From contig JAHRHY010000007.1 in NCBI GenBank assembly GCA_019671135.1, forward strand, positions 1-64,000: DNA of 64,000 nucleotides, given 5' to 3'. The translations under genes were made by a program, and so were the position numbers. Positions within the stretch are counted from its first letter, which is position 1. Each line of letters starts with the position of its first letter. The notes beneath the pieces were generated by a model that was not told where the DNA came from, did not search any database, and worked only from the letters and a program-made list of their open reading frames with translations. Shown here one piece after another: positions 1-10,048 of this stretch. Source of the DNA: Linnemannia hyalina (taxonomy: Eukaryota; Mortierellomycota; Mortierellomycetes; Mortierellales; Mortierellaceae).

Positions 1-264
1 TAAAAAAACCCTAAAAAACCCTAAAAAACCCTAAAAAACCCTAAAAAACCCTAAAAAACCCTAAAAAACCCTAAAAAACCCTAAAAAACCCTAAAAAAAC
101 CCTAAAAAACCCTAAAAAACCCTAAAAAACCCTAAAAAACCCTAAAAAACCCTAAAAAACCCTAAAAAACCCTAAAAAACCCTAAAAAACCCTAAAAAAC
201 CCTAAAAAACCCTAAAAAACCCTAAAAAACCCTAAAAAACCCTAAAAAACCCTAAAAAACACCT
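1..264. repeat. Telomere, (CCCTAAAAAA)n
   Basis: About 26 head-to-tail copies of a 10-bp unit, CCCTAAAAAA, fill the left edge; the other strand reads TTTTTTAGGG toward the edge, the expected G-rich 3' strand of a left chromosome end. One unit near position 90 carries an extra A. The last units degrade (CACCT) at about 265. The T6AG3 unit is longer than the common TTAGGG. Confidence 0.95.
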
Positions 265-269
265 AAATT

Positions 270-393
270 TTTACGCTAGTCACGCACAATCGAATTGATA
301 AGACAAGAGAGGGATCTTTGTTAACAGCCCAGACACCTCCATTTATGTCGGTGTCTGGTCATATGACTAAATTACTGTCTCTAGCCTAATTAC
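270..393 (-). repeat. LTR of a Ty3-type element (family R1), abutting the telomere
   Basis: Read on the minus strand this starts TGTAATTAGG and runs to CGTAAAAATTT, where it gives way to telomere repeat. The same sequence recurs at 20690-20822 in the other orientation and there continues to TTTTCA, giving a TG...CA LTR of about 133 bp. It holds a stem-loop (CCAGACACC at 329-337 pairing with GGTGTCTGG at 350-358) and a GATCCCTCTCTTGT stretch shared with the LTRs at 30771 and 39003. The last few bases are missing on the telomere side. Confidence 0.75.
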
Positions 394-2117
394 ATTAGCT
401 GACACCCCCGAGACAGGCAAATATGCGACAAGTAACCTATGTTGCACTCCCATAGTGGTAGTCATCACTTGCACCGCCTCGTTAACGAATTCTCTGCCAT
501 TGTCAGATTGGAGGATACGTGGAAAACCAATAGTGGTGAAGATTTTGAACAAAACTTTTGCAATGGTCATCCCCTTCTTGTCAGGTATGGGTTCCAAGAA
601 GACGAACCTTGTACAAACATCAACCAAAATGAGTAGGAATAGGTTTCCATCGCTCTCCACAGGGAATGGACCGGTCAAATCAACCGCCATATGTTCACCT
701 GGTAACTGAGCATGAATGGCCGTCAGAGGGTGGTATCCCTTGCGTGCGATGTTGACTCGCTGGCATTCTTGGCAACGCTGAACATACTCCAAGCAATCCT
801 TGGCCAGATTAGGCCACGTCTTTTGCAACGAATGAATATGCTTGACCATGGCATTGGTCCCAATGTGACCAAGCGCATGTGCGTCGACTAACACTCCTCT
901 TCTCTCTGAGACAGCTACCGTCACACGTTGAGTGTCGGCGTCCTGGATTAAGTGAACATAACCATAAATTTTGCTCGGAGCAGATCCTTGAATGCGGGCT
1001 GTCCACAACTCTTGAGGAAACTGGCGAGACAAAGCGTCTGGTAAAACGTTCAGAACGCCAGGTCGATAAACAACCTTAAACGTGTAATCCAAAATAGTCT
1101 CCTGCCATGCGGTAAGCATCGAGTTCATATCCTTCTGCGTATGCATAAAAGTAAGAGCGCGATGATCCGTGAAAAGCGTAAAGTGACGGCCCCACAAATA
1201 GTAATGCAACTTCTTCAGTGCAAACACAATTGCCAATAACTCCTTCTGAGTTGTACTATAGCGTCGTTCACTGGGTTGCAATGAGCGCGCAACAAAAGAA
1301 ATATATCTAATGTTTTTGGGATTCGCCTCGCCTTCCGGCAGCTGATATAAAATTGCTCCAATTCCAACGTTAGATGCATCTGTAGCAACATATAACGGCA
1401 AATTGAAATCCACCCAGCAAATTATGGGCGATAAGACCAACAAATTCTTTAGTGCCTCAAAGCTCTTCAACTGAGCAGCATTCAACGTAAATGGACCCAC
1501 CACATTACGCATAGCATCTAGCGGAGCGCTAATGGTAGCTATAATGGGTACGTGATCGCGGAAAAAATTAAAAGTCCCCATATAAGATTGAACCTGCTTA
1601 CCCGTAGTTGGGGGTTTCCAATCATTGATATTCACCAATTTATTGGGATCAATTCTTTTTCCATCAAGATCCACAATGAAGCCCAGCAACGCCACCTGCG
1701 TACTGTAGAACTTGCACTTGTCAAGGTTAATAATAAGCTTGGCATCAGTTAGCCGTTTAACCAACTCTATCATCTGAATCGCATGATCGCTTCTGTTCTT
1801 TGATGCGAGAAGAATGTCATCGATAAAATTTCTGACAAATTTCAAATCCCCAAGGATTCGGCTCATGCCACGCTGAAACAAACTGGACAAGGGCTTCAAT
1901 CCAAAAGGAGCCTTCTTGAACATATATTGAATCCCGTTATGCATAAATGCCGTCAACGGCTGATCTTCTTCATGGATTGGTAATCGATGATACGCCTGCT
2001 TTAGGTCCACAGTCGAGAACACTGCATTGCCTCCAGCAAATTGCATGATGTCTGATATAAGTGGTACCGGAAAATTATCATCGGGTAGGTGCGCGTTTAA
2101 GGGCCGCGGATCCAAGC
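394..2117 (-). pseudogene. Ty3 element pol fragment: RT, RNase H, integrase
   Basis: One open frame on the minus strand covers the middle and end of a Ty3 pol. Reverse transcriptase starts mid-domain, keeps FSTVDLKQAYHRLP and the catalytic FIDDILLAS. RNase H shows ATDASNVGIGAILYQ and FTDHRAL. Integrase keeps the HHCC zinc motif (GHIGT...CQECQ) and the first two acidic residues (VDLTGPF, QSDNGREF) but breaks off before the third, about 45 bp from the LTR, so an internal deletion removed the rest. The start is cut by the LTR at 2118. It is closely similar to the intact element at 33021-38471. Gag and protease are absent, so it cannot move by itself. Confidence 0.9.
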
Positions 2118-2323
2118 TGCAACATATTAGGTTTATCATTGCTCTCTAGTTAGTCATTCCTTGTCACTCTCTATCATCTCTGACTCACTATGACACTACA
2201 CCTAGAAACCTAGTTGACGACTTTGTATATATATTTAGTTGTACCATAGTAATAACATCAATCATCACTGCTTCAACTCTCGTCCCCGTTCTATACTTCT
2301 CTGTCCCAGTCTTCGCCTGTTGC
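2118..2323 (+). repeat. 5' LTR of the chromovirus, with adjacent primer-binding site
   Basis: The 206-bp LTR starts TGCAACATATTAGG and ends GCCTGTTGCA. Directly behind it, TGGTAGCAAAGG (2324-2335) fits a primer-binding site complementary to the 3' end of initiator Met tRNA. A solo copy of the same LTR lies inverted at 41746-41952. It was inserted into the Ty3 RT fragment on its left. Confidence 0.85.
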
Positions 2324-2528
2324 ATGGTAGCAAAGGTTCCCTCGTTCCACCGATCTCTTGATTTTTCCCTCCTCGTTTTCACTGCCCGCGTTTTACTTTA
2401 ATTTTCCCTCGTCCCAGCTCTCTCTGCACACCAGCCCTGAATTTCATTCCCTGCCCCTATTTTCCTTCGTACCCTCTTACACTCTGGACATTTTTGACCT
2501 CTCCGCACTTCTATCTGCACTACCAGTC

Positions 2529-3530
2529 ATGGTTACCCCTGCCCGCCTTAACCCCCCTCCTGTCTTTACAGGCGCCCGCGACGGTTTCTCTGCCTTGGCC
2601 TGGCTCGTTGCGGTTAACCGCTACTTCAACCTTGCTAAGATAAGTGAGACTGAACGAACACCCCACGCTCTCTCGTACTTGGGCACGCCTGGCCCTGCCC
2701 GATGGTTTGATGGATGTGGGCTCCCTGATACTTGCAACTTCGAGACCGAGTTTACTCCTGCTTTTAAGCTAGAGTACATTCCCAACAACTTTGCGGGCTC
2801 CTGTCGACGACACCTCACCAATCTTCGCATGACCAACAACTTTTCGACCTACTTATCTACATTCAAGGAACTTTTGGGCGCCCTCCTTGGTTATGCCTCC
2901 ACCGACGCTGCCAAGACCACGGTCAACGAGTTTGCCCAAACATCCTTTATCGACAACTGCCCCTTGGTTCTTCAACAGATGATCGAAGGACACATTATTC
3001 AAAACCCCAATATCACCCTCATTCAGATCTTTCAATACGCCCAAGAGATGGACCGCATTTACTCCTTCAAACCCGACACCGGCCCCAAGACCAACTCGCT
3101 CGCCATCGCCTCCGCCCCCATTATTTCTTCCTTCACCTCTTCCTCCGCTCTCTCTCAAGCCACCCCCATGGAAATCGATAACATCCAGATCGCCCTCAAC
3201 AATATCACCCAACGATTTAATCGCCTAGAGAGAAACATGGGTCATAACAATAACTACAACCGCAACAACAATAACAACAACGGCCCCCGAAACAACAACA
3301 ACAACGGTAATCCCCCTTCCCTGACCCCTCAGGAACGCGAATGGTGTAAAAACAACAATGCTTGCCGTCGCTGTCGCCAACCTGGACATTATGCAAAGGA
3401 GTGCCCCATCTACGGCGACAACAACAACACCAACCGTGGCAACAACAACAACCGCCAAGGACGATGGGTTTATCAAGTAGCCGTGGGTGATTCCCCCGAG
3501 TCGGGAAAAGCCTCCGACGATCAGGCTTAG
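2529..3530 (+). CDS. gag: Chromovirus Gag
   Basis: A 333-residue capsid/nucleocapsid polyprotein is read from the ATG at 2529 (MVTPARLNPP), the first ATG in a frame that is open further upstream. The N-terminal two thirds match the usual retrotransposon capsid style (LSYLGTPGPARWF, then helical blocks). A low-complexity Asn/Gly/Arg stretch precedes one CCHC zinc knuckle, CRRCRQPGHYAKEC, near 3361-3402, for RNA packaging. Gag ends 21 nt downstream of a canonical slippery heptamer, so Gag-Pol is probably made by -1 frameshifting. Confidence 0.9.
   Translation: MVTPARLNPPPVFTGARDGFSALAWLVAVNRYFNLAKISETERTPHALSYLGTPGPARWFDGCGLPDTCNFETEFTPAFKLEYIPNNFAGSCRRHLTNLRMTNNFSTYLSTFKELLGALLGYASTDAAKTTVNEFAQTSFIDNCPLVLQQMIEGHIIQNPNITLIQIFQYAQEMDRIYSFKPDTGPKTNSLAIASAPIISSFTSSSALSQATPMEIDNIQIALNNITQRFNRLERNMGHNNNYNRNNNNNNGPRNNNNNGNPPSLTPQEREWCKNNNACRRCRQPGHYAKECPIYGDNNNTNRGNNNNRQGRWVYQVAVGDSPESGKASDDQA
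3503..3509 (+). other. Putative -1 ribosomal frameshift site, GGGAAAA
   Basis: In the gag frame this reads TCG GGA AAA, that is G GGA AAA, matching the canonical X XXY YYZ pattern. The pol frame is -1 to gag and is open from 3491, after a TGA at 3488-3490, so the 40-nt overlap (3491-3530) contains exactly one such heptamer. No downstream pseudoknot was worked out. Confidence 0.65.
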
Positions 3531-6500
3531 TCCAGGACTTGATCGTCGACGTTCCCTCCCTTTCTCCTCTGGACAAAGGGAGTGTTTCCTTACCAGAGTT
3601 AAGTTACAGTTCCAAGAATAAAAATTCTGCTATCAAAAACACTCCCCCCTCTGTATCCATTATTCGCACTACCACATCCGCACCTCGTAGCCTACACAAA
3701 CTCTCCTTCTCTCCTCCTCCACTCTCCCTTTTTCCCTCATCCATCCCTGCCTCGCCTCGTACTCCCTCCTCAATTGCCATCGACTCGACCACCACTGCCC
3801 CCAACACTCACTCCACCACGGTACCCTTTGACGATGAGTTACAACTCACCGACGACGTATCTGATACCTCGTCTGTTGGTCTTAGCCCATCAGAAGAAGT
3901 GGACCTGGACCCACTCTCCTCTCCTGCTGCTTTAGACCAACCCATGTCCAAGCGCAGGACCAAACGCTTGCGACACAAATCCGTCCGCCTGCACGCTTTT
4001 ACGGCCGAGAAAGCCTCCCGTACGCTCTTGTCGTTTATTGGTAATGTGGCTGGTGCCCCTGCGCGTATTTTAATCGATTGCGGTGCGGAAGGGAACGTCA
4101 TCAGTTCTTCTTTTTGCAAACAACACTCCCTCACTCGCACTCCTGGCCCCTCCATCCCCATCATCCTTCCAAACGGTTCCTCTTCCATTTCATCATCCAC
4201 CTCCACCTTTACCATCGACCGCGACCACTACTCCGACAAACTGGAAGCACTCGTTTACCCCCTCTCCAACTACGACCTCATCCTTGGAAAACCCTGGCTA
4301 ACGACCATCAACCCTTTCATCAACTGGCGAAACAACGACCTTCACTTCACCCACAATGGACACACTGTTCTCTGGCGCTGTCGTGGTGCCAACGCCAACT
4401 CCATCTCCGCTCGCACACAAGGGAAACTCCTCTCTCACCTTCACTTTCACTCCCTTGCTACCCAACCTGGAAACGCTGTCTACCTCGCCCTCGTCAAAAT
4501 CGCTAAAAAGACCAACGACAACAACAGTAACGACAACAAGCCGACCTCCCCTCCACTCTCACCCGACATTCACAACATCGTCCACAACGAGTTCCCCGAC
4601 GTTTTCCCTTCCTCACTCCCCTCTGGCCTTCCCCCTGACAGAGGCGATGCAATGAAGATCGAAACTGATCCGAGCGCTGATCCCCCCTTTCGCCCTGTTA
4701 TACGTCTCTCGATTGCTGAATTGGATGAACTAAGGAAGCAACTCGACGACCTACTTGGCAAAGGCTTTATCAAACCCTCTACCTCCCCTTATGGTGCCCC
4801 TGTGTTGTTTGTGAAAAAGAAGGATGGTTCCTTGCGTATGTGTGTTGATTACAGAGGGTTAAACCGGATTACAAAAAAGAACAGACACCCCCTTCCCCGC
4901 ATTGATGAACTTATCGACCGTTTCCGCGGGGCACGCTACTTTACCAAACTTGACCTCCTCTCCGGTTACCATCAGCAACGTATAGCAGAAGAGGACACAC
5001 ACAAGACAGCCTTCCGTTGCCGCTACGGCCATTTCGAATTTAATGTGGTCCCTTTCGGGTTAACGAATGCACCGGCGTCCTTCTCCAATATGATGCTACG
5101 AGTATTAGACCCTGTTCTCGACAAGTGGGTTGTTGTTTACCTCGACGACATTCTTATCTACTCGCGCACCGAGGCCGAACATCTACAACATCTCCGATCC
5201 GTCCTCACGCTCCTCCGCAAGTACGGTCTCTACGCCAAGTTGAGCAAGTGCTCCTTTATGCAGGAAGAGACCGAGTTCCTCGGCCACGTCATCTCCAAGG
5301 ACGGTATCCACACGAGCGGCGGTCTCGTTCGTGCCATCCGTGAATGGCCCCGTCCCCAGAAGCAGAAAGATGTTCAGCAGTTTGTTGGTCTTGCACAGTT
5401 CTATCATCAGTACATCGCTAACTTTGCCTCGATCGCCCTACCGTTGACCGCTCTCTTAGGTGAAGGCGTTCCTTTCTCTTGGTCTCAGGAGCAGGAAGTA
5501 GCGTTTACGACTCTGAAGGAGGCCATCAGTAAAGCACCTGTTCTACATATCTTCGACCCCGACCTTCTAACAACCGTCGAAACCGATGCCTCCGGCTTTG
5601 CTCTCGGTGCCGTTCTCTTTCAGACCGATGAGCATGGCGAGTCGCGCCCCGTCGCCTTCACCTCCCGCAAGCTGAACTCTGCCGAACGCAACTACCCAAC
5701 ACACGAACAGGAACTGTTGGCTGTTGTACATGCATTGAAGACATGGCGCTACTATCTGGACGGATCCCACTTCATTGTATACACCGACCATGCCACCCTC
5801 CAACACTTCCCCACTCAACCCAAACTCACCCGCCGTCAGGCCCGCTGGATGGAACTGTTGCAGGAATACAACTTCACCTTCAAGTATAAGAAAGGAGCCG
5901 ACAACATTGTCCCAGATGCCCTGTCTCGCCGACCGGACCATAGAGAGATTAACACACTCTCAGTACAGCTCGACCCCAGGCTCCGGCAGCGCCTGATGGA
6001 TGGTTACAAAGAGGATCACCGCCTCAAACCGATCTATGAAAGCTGCCTCCAGGGAAGTCCACCGTCTAATTACTCTCTTGTTGATGGTGTTCTTTGCATT
6101 CAACGTAATGATCTTTTACTTGTTTGTATCCCCTCGAACTCTGACCTTCGGCTTTCTCTTCTTCACGATGCACACGACTCCGCTATAGCTGGTCACTTCG
6201 GTTTCGAGAAGACGTACGGTCATCTCCACTCGCGGTTCTTCTGGCCATCTATGGCGAAGGACACCCGGCTGTATGTGCAGACCTGTGAGTCGTGCCAAAG
6301 GACTAAGCCCAGCAACCAACCACCTGCTGGCCTCCTCCAGCCCCTACCCATTCCCGATCGACCCTGGCAAACGGTGACAATGGACTTTGTCGGCCCCCTA
6401 CCCAAGACCCCACGCGGCTTTGACTCCATTACGGTCTTTGTTGACAAACTCACAAAGCAAGTGCACTTTGCCCCCTGCCACACCACCGACTCCGCCTCGC

Positions 6501-7447
6501 AAGTTGCACGCATTTTTTTCGACCATGTTTTCCGCTTGCACGGCATGCCGACCACTATTGTCTCCGACCGCGATACCAAGTTCACGAGCCGCTTTTGGAA
6601 AGAATTGAGCCGTCTGATGGACGTCCACCTTGCCATGTCGACTGCCTTCCACCCTCAGACCGATGGCCAGACCGAGCGTGCCAACCGCACCCTTATCACC
6701 ATGCTCCGTAACTTTGTCGACCAACGGCAGTCTAACTGGGACCTCCTACTTTCCGCCGCCGAATTTGCCACGAACAACGCCACCAATGCCTCCACTGGAG
6801 TCTCCCCGTTCTTCTTGAACTCCGGAGCCCATCCCAACATGCCCATGTCATTGTTGACCCCTACTCCCGGCCCCAACCCATCGGTTAACGAGTTCGTGCA
6901 ATCTCGAAGCGAAGCCCTCACCCTCGCTAAGGAGTCCCTTGCTGCCGCCCAAGAACGTCAAGCAGCCAACGCCGACATCCGTCGGCGAGAGCATGATTTC
7001 AAGGTTGGTGACCACGTTCTCCTTAACCTTGAGAATATCACCTTACCCTCGGACCGCACCCGCACGTCGCAGAAACTCTTGGCTCGCTTTGCCGGCCCCC
7101 ACACCATTGTTGAACAGCTGTCCCCGGTCTCCATCCGCCTTGATCTTCCACCGTCCATGAAGATTCACCCCGTCTTCCACGTCGACCGATTCCGACGCTA
7201 CCAACCATCACCTGCGACGCTAGGACCAAGAACACCAGCACGGCCACCACCGGTTATCGTTGAAGATGAGGAAGAGTATGAGGTCGAGGCCATTGCAGAT
7301 CATAGGAAGGTTAACAACAACATGGAGTACCTTCTACAATGGCAAGGATACCCGCGCGAGGACTGGACATGGGAACCAGAGAGTGAACTGGCACACTGTA
7401 AGGACATCCTCAACAAGTACAAGCGCGACCATGGCCTTAGGACTTAG
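3509..7447 (+). CDS. pol: Chromovirus Pol: protease, RT, RNase H, integrase, chromodomain
   Basis: After a -1 shift the frame runs uninterrupted for about 1310 codons. Domains in order: aspartic protease (IDCGAEGNVISS near 4075, a DCG variant of DTG), reverse transcriptase (YLDDILIYS near 5138), RNase H (ETDASGFALG, YTDHATLQHF), integrase with an HHCC motif (HFGFEKTYGH... CESCQ), core acidic residues in MDFVGPLP, SDRDTKF and GQTERANRT, a GPY/F-like module, and a chromodomain at about 7270-7430 (LLQWQGYPREDWTWEP). Chromodomains target such elements to modified histones. The TAG stop at 7445-7447 straddles the junction with the next element, so the natural last residues are lost. No start codon is needed if frameshifting is used. 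Confidence 0.93.
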   Translation, partial: SLRRSGLVQDLIVDVPSLSPLDKGSVSLPELSYSSKNKNSAIKNTPPSVSIIRTTTSAPRSLHKLSFSPPPLSLFPSSIPASPRTPSSIAIDSTTTAPNTHSTTVPFDDELQLTDDVSDTSSVGLSPSEEVDLDPLSSPAALDQPMSKRRTKRLRHKSVRLHAFTAEKASRTLLSFIGNVAGAPARILIDCGAEGNVISSSFCKQHSLTRTPGPSIPIILPNGSSSISSSTSTFTIDRDHYSDKLEALVYPLSNYDLILGKPWLTTINPFINWRNNDLHFTHNGHTVLWRCRGANANSISARTQGKLLSHLHFHSLATQPGNAVYLALVKIAKKTNDNNSNDNKPTSPPLSPDIHNIVHNEFPDVFPSSLPSGLPPDRGDAMKIETDPSADPPFRPVIRLSIAELDELRKQLDDLLGKGFIKPSTSPYGAPVLFVKKKDGSLRMCVDYRGLNRITKKNRHPLPRIDELIDRFRGARYFTKLDLLSGYHQQRIAEEDTHKTAFRCRYGHFEFNVVPFGLTNAPASFSNMMLRVLDPVLDKWVVVYLDDILIYSRTEAEHLQHLRSVLTLLRKYGLYAKLSKCSFMQEETEFLGHVISKDGIHTSGGLVRAIREWPRPQKQKDVQQFVGLAQFYHQYIANFASIALPLTALLGEGVPFSWSQEQEVAFTTLKEAISKAPVLHIFDPDLLTTVETDASGFALGAVLFQTDEHGESRPVAFTSRKLNSAERNYPTHEQELLAVVHALKTWRYYLDGSHFIVYTDHATLQHFPTQPKLTRRQARWMELLQEYNFTFKYKKGADNIVPDALSRRPDHREINTLSVQLDPRLRQRLMDGYKEDHRLKPIYESCLQGSPPSNYSLVDGVLCIQRNDLLLVCIPSNSDLRLSLLHDAHDSAIAGHFGFEKTYGHLHSRFFWPSMAKDTRLYVQTCESCQRTKPSNQPPAGLLQPLPIPDRPWQTVTMDFVGPLPKTPRGFDSITVFVDKLTKQVHFAPCHTTDSASQVARIFFDHVFRLHGMPTTIVSDRDTKFTSRFWKELSRLMDVHLAMSTAFHPQTDGQTERANRTLITMLRNFVDQRQSNWDLLLSAAEFATNNATNASTGVSPFFLNSGAHPNMPMSLLTPTPGPNPSVNEFVQSRSEALTLAKESLAAAQERQAANADIRRREHDFKVGDHVLLNLENITLPSDRTRTSQKLLARFAGPHTIVEQLSPVSIRLDLPPSMKIHPVFHVDRFRRYQPSPATLGPRTPARPPPVIVEDEEEYEVEAIADHRKVNNNMEYLLQWQGYPREDWTWEPESELAHCKDILNKYKRDHGLRT

Positions 7448-7897
7448 GAGGCCATCCATGTTCGGCTCCACCAACCATAGACTACAGTATAAAAATATCT
7501 GTCAACACCTATTAAAACAGTGTGTTCCTTGAGAGTACAACAAATCTCATCAGCTTTTTCCTTCCACCAGTCTCCATTTTCTACATTCACCACCACTACT
7601 TTGTAACATCATCTACTTTAGCTGAGAAAGCCTTGGACATGATCATCTCATATTGGATCCTGGATATTACAGATAGTAATTTCCTTTCCAATATGAGATG
7701 ATCATGTCCAAGGCTTTCTCAGCTAAAGTAGATGATGTTACAAAGTAGTGGTGGTGAATGTAGAAAATGGAGACTGGTGGAAGGAAAAAGCTGATGAGAT
7801 TTGTTGTACTCTCAAGGAACACACTGTTTTAATAGGTGTTGACAGATATTTTTATACTGTAGTCTATGGTTGGTGGAGCCGAACATGGATGGCCTCC
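7447..7897. repeat. Left terminal palindrome (451 bp)
   Basis: Arms of about 212 bp starting GGAGGCCATCCATG and ending in its complement CATGGATGGCCTCC are perfect inverted copies by eye. They flank a spacer near 7660-7686 that is itself a partly paired mini-hairpin (GGATATTAC, AGATA, GTAATTTCC). The arm contains TATAAAAATA. The same 451-bp unit closes the right end. Confidence 0.9.
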
Positions 7898-8510
7898 TAG
7901 TAGAGCATTTGTTTTCGTGTTTATATAATTAGCGATGGTTACTAATATCTCCTTTTCATGATATATCCTATGTGTATATCCAATATAGCACTCGTGATAC
8001 TGGTGATGATGTAGTGGTAGTTTTAAAAAAAAAGTTGGATCCCGATTTTTTTAAAAAGTAGCATAGTGGCTTTAACAAACATTGGTTGTTGGAAAGAAAG
8101 GGTAGCTGATACGTTTTTAATGGCGTTATTGCTACACTTTCTCAACAATATTCGACATTCGACATTTGACATTCGGCATTCGATTCGACAGCTGACAAAC
8201 TGTAGTTATTACCATAGTTATGATATTTGATATGAACGCATTTTGGATGACCTCGTGATTATCGTGATGTTTAATTTTAATACATTCTTGATAAACTCGT
8301 AAGTATTACAATGTTTAATGTTGACATACTTTAGGTAAGCCCACGATTTGCACGACGTTTAATATTATTACACTTTGGTTAACTTACAATTGTTATAGCA
8401 TTTATTGTTATACAGATTGTAGGTAATTACGACAATGGTAAAAACAGAGATATCGCAATTAGACCATGCATTGTGGGTAGTTGTAGATATAACAATTATA
8501 TCGTTTAAAA
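7898..8510. repeat. Left inverted repeat, unique part
   Basis: AT-rich sequence without a credible gene, repeated in inverted form at about 19640-20235. It includes a short run of ATTCGACATT-like repeats near 8140-8190. Confidence 0.8.
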
Positions 8511-9667
8511 TAGACGTTTCTTAAAACACATCACATATTTTATAATGCAAATGGCTATTATATTACAACGTTTCTATTGCATTTTGTGTGATAACAAGAT
8601 AGAAAAAATGTGTTGTTAATAGAGTAATTATGTCGTTAAAAATAGACGTTTCTTAAAACACATCACATATTTCGTGATGCAAATGGGTACGAACATTGTA
8701 ACATTTCTATCGCATTTTGTATAATAACAAGACAGAAAAATGTATTGTTAACAGAGTAATTATGTCGTTTAAAATAGACGTTTCTTAAAACGTATCACAT
8801 ATTTCGTGATGCAAATGGGTATGAACATTGTGACATTTCTATCGCATTTTGTGTGATAACAAGATAGAAAAAATGTGTTGTTAACAAAGCAATTATGTCG
8901 TTTAAAATAGACGTTTCTTAAAACACATTACATATTTCGTGATGCAAATGGGTATGAATATTGTGGCGTTTCTATCGCATTTTGTATGATAACAAGACAG
9001 AAAAAATGTGTTGTTAACAGAGTAATTATGTCGTTTAAAATGGACGTTTCTTAAAACGTATCACATATTTCGTGATGCAAATGGGTATGAACATTGTGAC
9101 ATTTCTATCGCATTTTGTGTGATAACAAGAGAGAAAAAATGTGTTGTTAACAGAGTAATTATGTCGTTTAAAATAGACGTTTCTTAAAACTTATCACATA
9201 TTTCGTGATGCAAATGGGTATGAACATTGTGACATTTCTATCGCATTTTGTGTGATAACAAGAGAGAAAAAATGTGTTGTTAACAGAGTAATTATGTCGT
9301 TTAAAATAGACGTTTCTTAAAACTTATCACATATTTCGTGATGCAAATGGGTATGAACATTGTGACATTTCTATCGCATTTTGTGTGATAACAAGAGAGA
9401 AAAAATGTGTTGTTAACAGAGTAATTATGTCGTTTAAAATAGACGTTTCTTAAAACTTATCACATATTTCGTGATGCAAATGGGTATGAATATTGTGGCG
9501 TTTCTATCGCATTTTGTATGATAACAAGACAGAAAAAATGTGTTGTTAACAGAGTAATTATGTCGTTTAAAATGGACGTTTCTTAAAACGTATCACATAT
9601 TTCGTGATGCAAATGGGTATTAACATTGTGACATTTCTATCGCATTTTGTATGATAACAAGATAGAA
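8511..9667. repeat. Subterminal tandem repeats, ~131-bp unit, about nine copies
   Basis: The unit carries the landmarks AGACGTTTCTTAAAAC, CATATTTCGTGATGCAAATG and TTTCTATCGCATTTTGT, recurring about every 131 bp. Middle copies are almost identical, outer ones more diverged, the usual sign of unequal exchange. The right repeat arm has about five copies (18993-19640). Confidence 0.9.
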
Positions 9668-9872
9668 AAAAGAAGTTGTATAAAAAAAAGTTATGTAGAC
9701 TTAGGAAATGTCCATAAAATATCGTTTGTATAATTTGGTGGTGGAAAGAAAATTGGTGGTTACAAAAAAGTGGTCGCAAAACCGCCATGATGAAGTACTT
9801 TAACATCTGGTTGAGGGGCTTGTTCCCCTATCGTGTTTATCGTTAATAGTTTTAAAAAATCCAAAAGTGTGT

Positions 9873-9880
9873 TATATAAA
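9873..9880 (+). promoter_or_regulatory. Inward TATA-like element in the left inverted repeat
   Basis: TATATAAA lies at the inner end of the repeat arm, preceded by a TTTTAAAAAA run at 9850-9859. The mirror copy at 18786-18793 stands 42 bp in front of the transposase ATG, which supports a promoter role; on this side the next ATG of a credible frame is at 10049. Confidence 0.5.
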
Positions 9881-10048
9881 GGAATTTTTGCTAATAGTTT
9901 ACGTTTAAATTCTCTTGAAATAGATGATATATGCATTATATTTCTATCCAATCTATCATGGAATATGAGATAACTTCTTTTATAGTGCAACAAATCTAAA
10001 AGTGTATTGTAGTATAGGCATTCTTCCTAATGGTTTACTAGTTATGCA

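Larger units (their letters stand above)
2118..7446 (+). mobile_element. Ty3-type chromovirus, 3' end missing
   Basis: Order is LTR, primer-binding site, gag, pol with C-terminal chromodomain. No 3' untranslated region or 3' LTR follows; the sequence switches to the palindromic end of the 13.2-kb element directly after the chromodomain. Gag and pol show no internal stops, so the truncation appears recent relative to the insertion. Confidence 0.9.

Noticed and set aside
8511..9667. CRISPR-like array
   Set aside because: Whole ~131-bp units repeat without alternating unique spacers, and the sequence is eukaryotic; it is an ordinary tandem repeat.
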